Below are positions 41,901-51,804 of a DNA stretch of 52,655 bases, piece after piece. The DNA lies in assembly GCA_027972325.1 (NCBI GenBank), contig JAPMOS010000204.1:1-52655 (forward strand), in the 5' to 3' direction. Every line of letters begins with the position of its first letter. Within the stretch, counting starts at the first letter, position 1. The position numbers and the translations under genes were made by a program. The notes under the pieces are model-generated. The model searched no databases. It was not told the DNA's origin and worked only from the letters and a program-made list of their open reading frames with translations. Source of the DNA: Paratrimastix pyriformis (Eukaryota > Preaxostyla > Paratrimastigidae).

Positions 41901-43299
41901 CACCTCACTCCGCTCCAACATCTCATTGTATCTCCTCCCCAACCACTCTTTGATCTCGTCCCCACAGGCATGGATCATCTCTGCCGTCACTCCATCCGGG
42001 CCCGCCGCCTTACCATCGGGGAGCGCCCCCAGGATTGTCTCAACATCATGCGTTGTGAGGGGGGCCATGATCACCCTCCCTTCTTCCTGCGGCCTTCCTT
42101 CTGGCACCCGCCCCACCCCCGGGCCCACCGGCATCACCCTCTTTGCCAGGTCCGCCATGAACTTCCTCCACCCATTCTTCACCGACTCCGGATCTGTGAC
42201 CACCTTGTCCACCTTTCCCTCCGCATTCTTAGTTGCATACGACGTCACCGGCGCCACCCCGTCTGTCATGATGCCCTTATATATGCGCTTGCGCTTCCCT
42301 TCCAACGCCCGATCCCTCTTCCTGTAGTGCACGCCTCTCATTTTGGCCAACTGCTTCTGCATTTCCCTCCTCAGGCTCGGGTCCCGCTCCGCCATCGCCC
42401 TCCGTCTCAGCTTCTTCATGCGATGAGGCTCGTAATCCCTGTCTGTGTTGGCCACGTCCCGGAACCCAAACACCTTCCCCGCCGTCTCCCGCAGGATCCC
42501 ACTCATCTGCTCGAACGATGGGTCCGCCCCCTTCTCCATCGCCTTCCGAAGCAATTCCGCCACTTTCTCCCGGTACGTGCGCATCTTCCCCACCATCCCT
42601 TCATACTCATCCTTCCTCTTCTCCCGCAGCAACGCATCCAGGTCCGACTTGGACGGGCAGATGGCCACCTTCCTCCGCAGCGTTCCCGCCCATGCCGGCA
42701 ACATGTTCCTCAAGTCAGTGACTACCATGTGATGGTCTGTGACTTCCTGCCATTGAACCTCCTCATTTCTCCACACCCACATATTGTCCAGCAATCGTGC
42801 CATCGTCCCCTGCGTTGCCAAGCAAAGGTCCAGCCTGGCCTCCCCTTTCTTCCCCCCTTGCTTGCCCTCCTCCTCCACCTCCCCCTTCCCTCCTTTCTTC
42901 TTGTTGCGCACGAATGTGATCTCGTTCTGCTTACCCACCATCTTCGCCGTGTCATACAGACCCAGCATCTCCTGCTCACCAACCTCCTTGGCCCAGCTAT
43001 TCGCGTCCGTGTACACCACCACGCCCCTCCCCTCAGCTGCTCCCTCCGCCATGCACTCTTCCAACCTCCTGATAATGACATTCCTTACCCTCACCTTGTC
43101 CTCTCCCTCCCCGGTTGGGTAGTACAGATTTATGAGCCTCAGGTTGGTCTTCCCCTCCGACCAATCGAGAAACATCAAGTAGCCAGGGATCACCTCCCTG
43201 ACCTTGCGCACTGCTATCTGTAAGGTCCGCCTATACCCAATCATCACCCCTCCCTTGGGGTGCCGCGCTTCTGCGTCCTCCACCACCGAGCTCCTCCAG
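38994..43299 (-). mobile_element. LINE 1: non-LTR retrotransposon, truncated at both visible ends
   Basis: A second EN-RT-RNase H LINE, same clade as LINE 2 but a different family. The 5' side is interrupted by Polinton D at 43299/43300; the missing N-terminal endonuclease part should lie beyond the right window edge. The 3' side stops just after the first cysteines of the zinc knuckle near 39090 and passes into the 23 bp minisatellite without a poly(A) tail, so the 3' end has been lost or replaced. Confidence 0.88.
39070..43298 (-). pseudogene. LINE 1 polyprotein: endonuclease (part), RT, RNase H
   Basis: The frame enters from the Polinton junction and stays open for more than 1,400 residues. 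Endonuclease part: ARHPKGGVMIGY, YTDANSWAKE, VTDHHMVVTDL (near 42730). RT: GKAAGPDGVTAEMI (near 42010), RRPITLIQVFLKGL, SLDIKKAYDTVDMDAL (near 41600), RGISQGDPLSCLLF (near 41450), AFADDVMLV (near 41300), YLGIWIDEEMNMKI. RNase H: NNEAELEAILEAI (near 39720), RTDSKVAKGWV, VWVKGHQETG with NRLADKIAGQ (near 39450). The first RNase H Asp (FYTDGSATKKK, 39800-39850) is read only in another frame, so two compensating frameshifts or sequence errors flank it. The frame ends in CWCGARD. Confidence 0.88.
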
Positions 43300-44090
43300 A
43301 GTAGTTATAAAAGGAGAGTTCCGAGACAAGCGATTTTCACACACAATTTTTCACGCTTGCGTTGTTATTTGAGACAAAAATCGAATTCTTCAGAACAAAA
43401 TCTTTTTTTCTCATTATATTTTATTGAAAAGGAGCATTTTATTTTATCAGCTTTGAGTGATTTAAGCATTAATTTTCTTGAGCTACAAACGTTATTTGAG
43501 GCAAAAATCGATTTCTACAGAGCAAAATCTTTTTTCTCAATGTTTTTTAAGTAAAACGAGCATTTTATTTTAATCAGCTTGGAATGATTTAAGCATCAAT
43601 TCATTCGAGCTACAAACGAAATTAGAGGCAAAAAGCGAATTCTCCATGCATTTTCAATTTTTTTCCATTTTTTGTCCCAGAAATTATTTTGCCATTTTTG
43701 TCAAATCAAACAATTCAATCATCTTAAGCATCAAACGAAAGAGAATTCAATCAGAAACAGCTTATCGCTTCATTCAAAATAAAATTGTGACAAAAGTGCT
43801 TTTCAAAAGTGATCATTAAATAATGCATCAATCTTAAGTAAATGATGCATTCTTTTTGATTGAATCAGCTCAAATAATTGATTCTAAGAAAATGGAAAAG
43901 TATGACAAAATGATAAAACAATATGAAATTTGATTTCAGCACCGAGCCCTTTAAAGCGAAAATTTCAATAGAGAGAACATGAATTGAAAGAGAAATCAAT
44001 CAGATTTACCTTCTATTTCAAAGAGATAAAAAACAGCGTTTCATCATTTGAGCTCTGAGTGTTTTAAGATGATAATTCAATGAGCTACTG
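43300..44090 (-). repeat. Polinton D terminal inverted repeat, integrase side (about 791 bp)
   Basis: Reverse complement of the repeats at 2569-3360, 16668-17449 and 20984-21774, with the 127 bp internal units near 43370-43630. It joins LINE 1 sequence at 43299 without a gap. Confidence 0.9.
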
Positions 44091-44162
44091 AGGCTAACTC
44101 AATGAAATAGTGAACGAGTGATAGCAGTTGATTAACATGTAAAGGTATTTGAAGAAAAAATA

Positions 44163-44170
44163 ATTATCTA
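44163..44170 (+). promoter_or_regulatory. TCTA promoter-like box before 56-aa ORF (copy D)
   Basis: ATTATCTA, 17 bases before the ATG at 44188, just inside the TIR. Confidence 0.45.
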
Positions 44171-44187
44171 TAGTTAGTATATAGAGA

Positions 44188-44358
44188 ATGAATTGTGATA
44201 AGCATCCAGTTAAGATTGATAGGGCGCTATTTGAACTCCTACAGGAGTTGATTAAGCTTCATGGTGATGAATATTTCACTGTTACAATAACTAAGAAGAA
44301 AGGAGATGAGAGTGACGATTCCACAACAATAGTGTATGAAAATGAATATTTCCATTAA
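44188..44358 (+). CDS. Polinton D 56-aa ORF next to the TIR
   Basis: Complete frame MNCDKHPVKIDRALFELL...YENEYFH, the same as in copy B. Its stop overlaps the convergent integrase stop. The middle (FTVTITKKKGDESDD) is strand-like and charged. It could be a small DNA-binding or regulatory protein; no family is recognised. Confidence 0.6.
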   Translation: MNCDKHPVKIDRALFELLQELIKLHGDEYFTVTITKKKGDESDDSTTIVYENEYFH

Positions 44359-45388
44359 CGGAGCTTCATATCATGCATTATATTATCTGTGTCAATACCT
44401 TCTCGAGTCAGTCTTCGTTTGACGAGTCTTTTCTTCTTTGTGTCATCAATCTTCTTGACAGCTTTTTCAGTGCTCTCCTTCTCGATGATTTCACCAACCT
44501 TCTTCAACTCATATTGTTTGTAGTGTTTTTTCAACAGTTCTCCAGACTTCAGGTTCTTGAGAACATACTTTTACCATCGAATGAGTCAATGATATAGACA
44601 GCGAGAGAATACTTTACTTCATCACCTTTAGCGAATGCTTTGAGCTTTCGAACAGCACGAACATGGTCACCAATATTATAAATACGTTCTATTTGAGTGA
44701 CTGATTGTTTGTTTGTATCATGGTTGTTGAACACATTATAAGGTGTTGCTTTAATGGTTCTGTGGTAATCATTGTTGTAAGAAGATACCAAATCAGGAAG
44801 AACTTTAGTCCAATCGGAGTCACCAGAAGAGAGACGCCAACGTTGTAGTTTGAGAGCAATTGTACGATTGAATCGTTCAACAATACTATTCTTATTGATT
44901 TCTTCAGGGTCACTGAAATGAGCCACAACATGATTATCAGTCATCCATTTGACATATTGTTTAGCTTGGAATTCATTGTCACAGTTGATGTTTTCAGGAG
45001 TACCTTTTAAGTCATCATGGAAGATACTTTTAATTGCTTTCAGAACCTCAGTGGGCTTTCTTGTTTTAAGAGGACGACAGGCAGCATAACGAGAATACAC
45101 ATCAATAACACAGAGGATGTTCTCGAATCCAGTTCTCGTCTTAAAACGATCATAGATGATGATATCCATCTGAACACATGCGAGAGCAGTATGAGCCACA
45201 ATCGTGTTGAACTTTTTGGGTTTTCTATCTTCTTTCATGATTTGATAATCAGGTGTCTTATTTAGCACGTTTTGGACAGCATCTAAGGTGATTTTCTTGT
45301 CATCTTGTTTGAGTTTTCGATACAATTTAGGAGCAGAAACAAAGCCCGTTTTAGGATTGCTATAAGCATTTTGAATGGTCTTTTCCAT
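44355..45388 (-). pseudogene. Polinton D retroviral-type (rve) integrase
   Basis: Same protein as at 15370-16403, with the DDE residues in MDIIIYD, NCDNEFQ and SIVERFNR. It reads from an ATG at 45388, divergent from the polymerase gene (start 45491). A TCTA inside TTAATCTATAA lies about 50 bases upstream of its start. The copy is broken once or so toward its end. Confidence 0.88.
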
Positions 45389-45490
45389 TAGTATAATGAA
45401 GTTATAAAATTAAAAGTGACTTAGAGAAACCTTAAATTTATAGATTAATAAAATATTATGAAAAAAATTTTATCTCACACTACTATAGAC

Positions 45491-48400
45491 ATGACAACTA
45501 AAACCGCAAATCCATTTGTTGCATTTGATGGACTCTCAGATGAAGAGGCGAAGAAGTTGTTCGAAGAATACATAAATAAGCGTCAGGCAACGTCACCAAA
45601 ACAGGAAAAGAAGGAAAAGAAAGAAGTGAAGGTTGCACAAGAAGAAGTTATTGATGTAGATGCCTTATCAACAAAAGGAGCAGAAAACGTCGAAGATGAG
45701 TTTGGAAAAATAGCACAATATGAAGTGGTAGAATGCAAGAAAGCCATGAAAGGTTTTATGAAGAACTATTCGATTATGAACCATGGAAAGATCGAGACAA
45801 CTGACTACAAGCAAAGTGTTGAGAGATGTTTTGTGGACACTGAAGGAATGATAAAAAAGATTTTATATGAAGAGATGAAAGGAGGACAATTTAAGCTAAA
45901 CATTGTGTTGAAATGTCAGTTTACCAAAGAAGACAAGTCAATGTATGGACACTTTTCGTCGGGCAGCAGTCGAATTCTCGGTAAGAAAGACATTGAAGAA
46001 GGAATTGGGAATGCAGTGTCGAGAATCCAAGAGCTCGTGGACAATTTTGTTAACAATGGAAGTGCATGGGTCCTAAAACGTATTGAGAATGTGTTTTTGA
46101 ATGTAGCATCATACAAGCCAATGCGTGGAAGCAGTTACATTGAATTACCAGAGGTATTGAGCCGGAAGAAAGCATTGATAAATATTCAGAATGATGACAA
46201 TGAGTGTTTTAAATGGAGTGTTTTAGCAACATTGCATCCAGTTGATGTGCATCCGGAGAGAGTGAAGCAATACATGAAGTATGACAATGAGCTCGACTTT
46301 AAGGGCATTCATTTTCCAATGGAAATTGACAGTATACCACGATTTGAAGCTAAAAATAACATAGCCATCAATGTGATCGAGCATCATATCACAACAAAAA
46401 GGTTAAGAAGGAGAAGAAGACATCAGTTGTCTTCAATCCATTGTATGTCTCACCAATTTGGAATACGGCTAAAACAGTAGTCAATATGCTACGTATAACA
46501 GAGCTCGATGAGAATACAGAGGTGATGAAAGGAGAAGGATGTGAGAAGACAGAAACCAACTCACATTATGTGTTGATTAAAGATTTGTCTCGTCTCTTAA
46601 GTTCAAGCCAGAACAGTCACAATGGAAAAAAAGTATTTTTGTCTGAACTGTATGCATGGATTTTGGAATGAAAGCCTGTTGCAAAGGCATAAACCAGTGT
46701 GCTATGAGCATGAATGTTGTCAAGCATGGTTACCAATAGAAGAAGATGCTCATGTTGAATTCAAGCATATATCAAAATCAGTGAAGCAACCTTTTGCGAT
46801 TTATGCAGATTTCGAAGCACTCACAACACCAATTGATGATGATGACGATGAGAAAAAAATAAAAGCAGCATATCAGCACCATAATGTGTGTTCATATGCA
46901 TACAAAGTTGTCAGTAATTATCCAGAGTTTGAGAGACCAATACAATTGTATCGTGGTGAAGGAGCAGTTGAGCATTTCTTAAAATCCATCATCGAAGAGC
47001 GTAAAACGATACTGAAGATAGTCAAAAGGAACTGTGAGATGAACTTATCGAAGGAACAACAAAAAGAGTTTGATAAAGCCACTGTGTGTCATATTTGTGG
47101 ACGAGAGATTGAAGATGAATCAGATAAAGTGAGAGACCATGATCATATTACGGGTGAATATCGAGGGCAGCACATAATGGATGTAACTTATTATTCAGTC
47201 TGAAGAATTACAAGGTACCAGTTTTCTTTCACAATCTAAAGGGTTATGATTCTCACCTCTTAATGCAAGAAATAGGGAACTTTAGTGAGAAAATTACATG
47301 CTTAGCATTGACTGAAGAGAAGTATCTGTCGTTCTCGATGGATGGAAATATAGAGTTCAAAGACAGTTTTGCATTCATGACAGAATCATTGGATAAATTA
47401 TCAGAGAACTTAGGGAAGAACAACTACGATGATTTTATCAGAACAAAAGCAGATTGGGAAGGAATCAGTGAAGAGAACCTGAAACTTTTATGCCAGAAGG
47501 GTGTTTATCCATATGACTATTTGAACACAATGGAGAAGTTCGATGAGACTGAATTGCCACCAAAGGAAGCATTTTACAGTAAACTAAACGATAAAGCCAT
47601 ATCTGATGAAGATTATGCACATGCACAGACAGTATGGAACACATTTGAATGTGAAACGTTAGGTGATTATCATGACATATACCTTAAAACTGATGTGTTA
47701 CTATTAGCAGATGTCTTCGAAAAGTTTCGTAGCATGTGTATAAAAATTACGGGCTCGATCCGGTATGTTACGTGTCATTACCAGCAATGTCATGGGATGC
47801 GGCACTGAAGCGTTCGAAGGTGGAGTTAGACTTATTTAATGACACACAAATGGACATGCATTTGTTTATTGAGAAGGGTATTCGAGGAGGGATTTCAATG
47901 ATAACGAACAGATATTGTCAAGCCAACAACAAGTACATGAAGACATACAACAAAGAGGGCAAAACGGTGTACATTCTGTATCTCGATGCTAACAACCTTT
48001 ACGGCAAAGCAATGAGTTATAGGCTACCAACGACTGATTTTCAATGGGAAAAGAACGTAAGCAAGTTCACGAAGAGCAAGATAATGTCATTAGACAAGAA
48101 TGGAGATAGAGGCTACATATTAGAAGTGGATTTATCATATCCAAAAGAACTACATGACATGCACAATGATTATCCATTAGCACCATGCAAGAAGGTTGTA
48201 GAAGATGAAAAGTTATCTGAATACCAGAAGTTGTTGAAGACGAATTTAAGCCTAAAGCAGGCAAAAGTTGAGAAGTTGATTTGTGATTTTGAAGACAAGA
48301 CTGATTATGTTGTGCATTATCGTGCACTCCAGCTATATTTGAGTTTAGGAATGGAACTGAAAGCAGTCAAAAGAGTGATGAGTTTTAAACAAGATGATTG

Positions 48401-49381
48401 GTTAGAAGACTACATAGGATTCAATACCAACGAGCGTTCAAAAACAAAGAATGAATTCGAGAAGGCACTATTCAAATTAGCCAACAATGCAGTCTTTGGA
48501 AAAACCATGCAGAACAATCGTTCTCACATCAACTTTACACTAACATCCAGTGAGGAGAAGGCACGTAAGCTCGTAGCCAAGCCAAATTATGAGAAGACAG
48601 TGATATTTGGAGATAAACTCGTAGGCATACATGCAAGACAGACATCAGTCAAATTGAACATGCCAATAGCAGTTGGGCAATCAATATTAGACTTATCCAA
48701 GATGCACATGTATGACTTTTACTACAACACACTCAAAGCAAAGTATGGAGACAAAGTCAAATTGCTATTCACAGATACTGACAGTTTATGTGTTGCAGTG
48801 GAGACAGAAGACATATATGAAGATATGAAAGAATTTGAAGACGAACTCGATACATCCAATTATCCAGAGGACAATGCGCTATTCAGCGAAAAGAACATTG
48901 CCAAGATTGGAAAGTTCAAGGATGAAGCCAAAGGCAAGCAAATCATAGAGTTCTGTGGATTACGTTCGAAGATGTATTCATATGTCATAGAAGGTGATGA
49001 AGAGAAGCATGCCAAATGCAAAGGTGTGAAGAAGTCAGCAATTAAACAGGAATTATCACACAAAAGGTTCATGGACTGTTTGAACTCAGAATGTCTGAAG
49101 CCAAAACGCAAACAGAATGATGAAGAGATTGATGAAGAGATTGACGAAGAGATGAAGAAAAAGAATGAAGAGATGGAGAAAAGAATGATGAAGAGATTGA
49201 TAAGGCACATCCTAAGGTGAAGTTCTGTGCAATTCAAAGCAAATATCACCAACTCTATGCAGTATCAGTGAACAAGTTTGCATTGTGCTCTTATGATGAT
49301 AAAAGGTATCTCAGAAACAAGACTGATAGTTACGCTTATGGGCATTACCGGATTAAAATGGAGCAATCGAAGACTAAGTGA
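45491..49381 (+). pseudogene. Polinton D protein-primed DNA polymerase B, broken
   Basis: Same polymerase as copy B: MTTKTANPF start, Lys/Glu-rich leader, NIQNDDNECFKWSVLA (near 46170-46230), CLNCMHGFW and CHICG zinc-like segments, exonuclease YADFEA (near 46800), LDANNLYGKAM (motif A, near 47985), LANNAVFGKTM (motif B, near 48480) and TDTDSL (motif C, near 48775). It ends in an Asp/Glu/Lys-rich region and a short basic tail. It shows about four breaks. No double-hairpin element is present near its 3' end, unlike copy B. Confidence 0.92.
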
Positions 49382-49403
49382 AATTTTATCAGCGTTCATT
49401 ATT

Positions 49404-49610
49404 ATGGAACCATATCAACAGTCAACATTTGACAAGATGAATGCTAAACTGACATCAATTGAACGCTCAATGAAAGACATAACTAACCTATTAGAGGCAT
49501 TATTAGAAGAAACTGTTGTGTATGGAGAGTTACAGAAACAGTGCAGAGAGCAAAGCAGGAGATACAATTTGGAAGCACCATCCGAAAATCAAAAAATGAA
49601 AGTGACTTAA
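49404..49610 (+). CDS. Polinton D small coiled-coil protein
   Basis: A complete 68-residue frame from MEPYQQSTFDKMN to NQKMKVT, 22 bases after the polymerase stop. The middle, TSIERSMKDITNLLEALLEE, predicts a coiled coil. It is kept in copy B, which supports it as a gene. Function unknown. Confidence 0.55.
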   Translation: MEPYQQSTFDKMNAKLTSIERSMKDITNLLEALLEETVVYGELQKQCREQSRRYNLEAPSENQKMKVT

Positions 49611-49623
49611 ATACAGTTGAAAT

Positions 49624-49631
49624 ATTATCTA
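49624..49631 (+). promoter_or_regulatory. TCTA promoter-like box before GIY-YIG gene (copy D)
   Basis: ATTATCTA, 18 bases before the ATG at 49650. Confidence 0.45.
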
Positions 49632-49649
49632 ATACTATAGTATAGTAAA

Positions 49650-50339
49650 ATGAAATACTACATATATAAGATAGTCAACACTGTTGAGCCGAATGAATTG
49701 TATATAGGTTCAACTAAGAACATCCGTTCGAGATGGGCAGTGCATAAAACACATGTCAAGAGTGGATGCACACATATGCTTTACAGCAGAATGAGAGAGG
49801 TAGGAGTTGACAAGTTCACCATTGAAGAAATTGAAGCAATTTGTGATTGTGAGAACATTAAAGAGATAGAAGAGAAATACATCAAAGAATACACAGAAAA
49901 GGGATTCAAGATGTTGAACATGATTAAAGCATGCCGAACTGAAGATGAGCGCAAAGAATATCAACAGGAGAAATACAAGAAGACCTTTTGCAAGGATTTG
50001 TCGAACTATAAGCCGAGAGAATACAAGAAGAAGGAGAAATATGTGAAAGGAGCAAGGACTCAAGTAATAGTGACAAATAAGACAGATGGTACGAAAACAA
50101 TATACAAGTCACTATATGCATGCAGTGTAGCATTGAAATTGAATCCAAATCAGGTTAAACAAAGATGTGAGAGCAGTTTTACGTTTGATGACCTCGTATT
50201 TGAGTATGGAGAGTCAAAGAAGCTCTTACCTCCACAACTCAGGAAGACATTGAACAGTTTGCAGTCATCAATTACCTACTTAGGCATTTCAGCTAAGACG
50301 AACAAAGAGCAATACAAGCAAATGCTTTTGATAAGATAA
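49650..50339 (+). CDS. Polinton D GIY-YIG endonuclease
   Basis: A complete 229-residue protein. The GIY-YIG module occupies residues 1-95: YIYKIVN, LYIGSTKNIRSRW and a helix with KFTIEEIEAI where the catalytic Glu is expected. A Lys-rich linker follows (residues 100-145), then TKTIYKSLYACSVALKLN (about 150-170), like a NUMOD DNA-binding helix. It lies between the polymerase block and the VLTF3-like gene in the same orientation. Mavirus-type virophages carry a comparable nuclease. It may process replication intermediates or act as a homing enzyme. Confidence 0.85.
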   Translation: MKYYIYKIVNTVEPNELYIGSTKNIRSRWAVHKTHVKSGCTHMLYSRMREVGVDKFTIEEIEAICDCENIKEIEEKYIKEYTEKGFKMLNMIKACRTEDERKEYQQEKYKKTFCKDLSNYKPREYKKKEKYVKGARTQVIVTNKTDGTKTIYKSLYACSVALKLNPNQVKQRCESSFTFDDLVFEYGESKKLLPPQLRKTLNSLQSSITYLGISAKTNKEQYKQMLLIR

Positions 50340-50694
50340 AAACCATAAGAAGATACAGAAGGAAGATAAGGATGCTCTTTATGAGTACCTCATTGATTTC
50401 TAAATAGAGTGTTTTCGTTTCAATTTTAGCTAATATATCCAATGGATATCTTACTTTTGATGAATTTGAGTAGATAGGGCACCAAGAAGAGGCAAAAATG
50501 AGAAAGTAGTGATTTTTAGATACAGGCTCAAGATGAGCAAAATTTCAATCAGGATCACTGAAGGCTCAGCAAAGTGACATGAAATACTGCTTATAGCTCA
50601 AATTATTTTCTAAAAATGGCTTAAAGAATTATGAAATATAGTAATTATGGAGTAGTACCACATAAAGGTGCTATTCTATCAACTACATATATGC

Positions 50695-50741
50695 AATGAA
50701 TGGTAGCACCATTCATTCGAATGCACACATCTGTGTGCATT
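50695..50741 (+). repeat. Double-hairpin element 6
   Basis: First stem AATGAATGGT / ACCATTCATT with loop AGC (50695-50717), palindromic core ATTCGAAT (50715-50722), second stem AATGCACACA / TGTGTGCATT with loop TC (50720-50741). It is almost the same as element 2 in copy B, but the flanks are unrelated, and the second stem differs by paired changes that keep base pairing. Confidence 0.8.
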
Positions 50742-51253
50742 GCACAAGAAGCCGACTGAATGGTTGGATGTTTTGATGAGAAGCCATGCAGTGATTAAAT
50801 AATGACGGGAACACATTCAGATATCAATTGTGTTTCGCAGCGTTGTTTTCTCATGAATTGAGCTTAGCATCAAATGAATTTTGTTCAAATAGAACCGGAA
50901 GCACTGAAAAGCGCTAAAAGTGTTTCGCAGGCTATCACTGAACAGAATACATCCATGGAATCATGTAAGTTGCTTAGAAGGCAAAAAATACCAATATGAA
51001 GAGCGATAACGGTAACATAGTTTCAGTTACGTGTGAACTTACAGTTCATATCGTCCGTGCTTTTTTGCACGTCACTACGAACCCGGGATTTCAAGTGACC
51101 ACAAATCCTTCCGCCCGAGAGTATCGTAGCGAACAACTATTGTTACGCAGCATTGCTTTTCAAGTGTACTTTTTAGCCTTTGCAGTGTTTAATATGTGGA
51201 TGCTTAAGTTCAAGCAGCCACTCCATTTTAACTTTTGTCGTTTTTGATTTAAT

Positions 51254-51261
51254 ATAATCTA
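51254..51261 (+). promoter_or_regulatory. TCTA promoter-like box before VLTF3-like gene (copy D)
   Basis: ATAATCTA, 14 bases before the ATG at 51276. Confidence 0.45.
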
Positions 51262-51275
51262 TTGTTATATTAATC

Positions 51276-51791
51276 ATGAAGGAGATGGATGAGAAAGCAG
51301 AGAGAAAGCGTCTGATGCAGTTATCATTGGACTTATATAGACAGGAAGTTGAGAAGGAACCAAAAGAACCAGAATGGAAGTGTTTTGATAAGCCAGATGC
51401 AGTTACAACACCAGAAGGTTTAAATGTCTGTCAGAACTGTGGATGTGTGTTAGAGACACCATTTGTATGTAATTTTCAGGAAGAGCGAGCAGCACGTAAT
51501 AAATCACATTATGTGCCATATAAACCATCGAATTATTTCAACCAGGTGTTTAGCAAGATGGTACATTATCAGATAGCACCAACAGTCAGAGAAAGCATGA
51601 AGAGACAGTTTGCTAAGATAAAAGACAGGTTAGCCATCAGTAAGTATAGAATGAATTACAAGTTCATCATATACAAATTATTACAGGCTAATGGTATTGA
51701 AGATAAGAAGTTATACAAAAGAATTTGTGTCAATCGAGAGTTCATAAAGAAGTATGAGAAGAAGTGGAATGAGCTTAAATTAGGGAGTTAA
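51276..51791 (+). CDS. Polinton D VLTF3-like (poxvirus late transcription factor 3-type) protein
   Basis: A complete 171-residue frame. After a charged N-terminal helix it has VCQNCGCVLE (residues about 50-60, zinc-ribbon half), then YVPYKPSNYFNQVFSKM (about 80-96), a helical part with LAISKYRMNYKFIIYKLL and a tail REFIKKYEKKW. Poxvirus VLTF3 and its giant-virus relatives share this plan: CxxC, then YKR-x-NHF-like aromatic motif, then helices ending in a YE-type motif. These proteins direct late gene transcription. It is preceded by an ATAATCTA box and faces the 270-aa gene tail to tail. The match is by eye but good. Confidence 0.6.
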   Translation: MKEMDEKAERKRLMQLSLDLYRQEVEKEPKEPEWKCFDKPDAVTTPEGLNVCQNCGCVLETPFVCNFQEERAARNKSHYVPYKPSNYFNQVFSKMVHYQIAPTVRESMKRQFAKIKDRLAISKYRMNYKFIIYKLLQANGIEDKKLYKRICVNREFIKKYEKKWNELKLGS

Positions 51792-51804
51792 GCGGTGAGT
51801 GATT

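Larger units (their letters stand above)
50340..51275. other. 0.9 kb gap in copy D, mostly absent from copy B
   Basis: The flanks (TACCTCATTGATTTCTA near 50385-50402 and TAATATAATCTATTG near 51250) are also found in copy B, but there only about 60 bases separate them, so about 840 bases are extra in D or lost in B. It holds double-hairpin element 6 (50695-50741), a short hairpin ATATCCA/TGGATAT near 50437, an inverted pair GTCACT / AGTGAC around 51070-51100, and an 83-codon frame at 50996-51247 with one hydrophobic stretch (YFLAFAVFNMWML) that I cannot confirm as a gene. Confidence 0.5.

Noticed and set aside
39354-43223. Plus-strand frames of 240-530 codons opposite LINE 1
   Set aside because: Antisense shadows of a GC-rich LINE frame; composition is low-complexity Pro/Leu/His/Ser.
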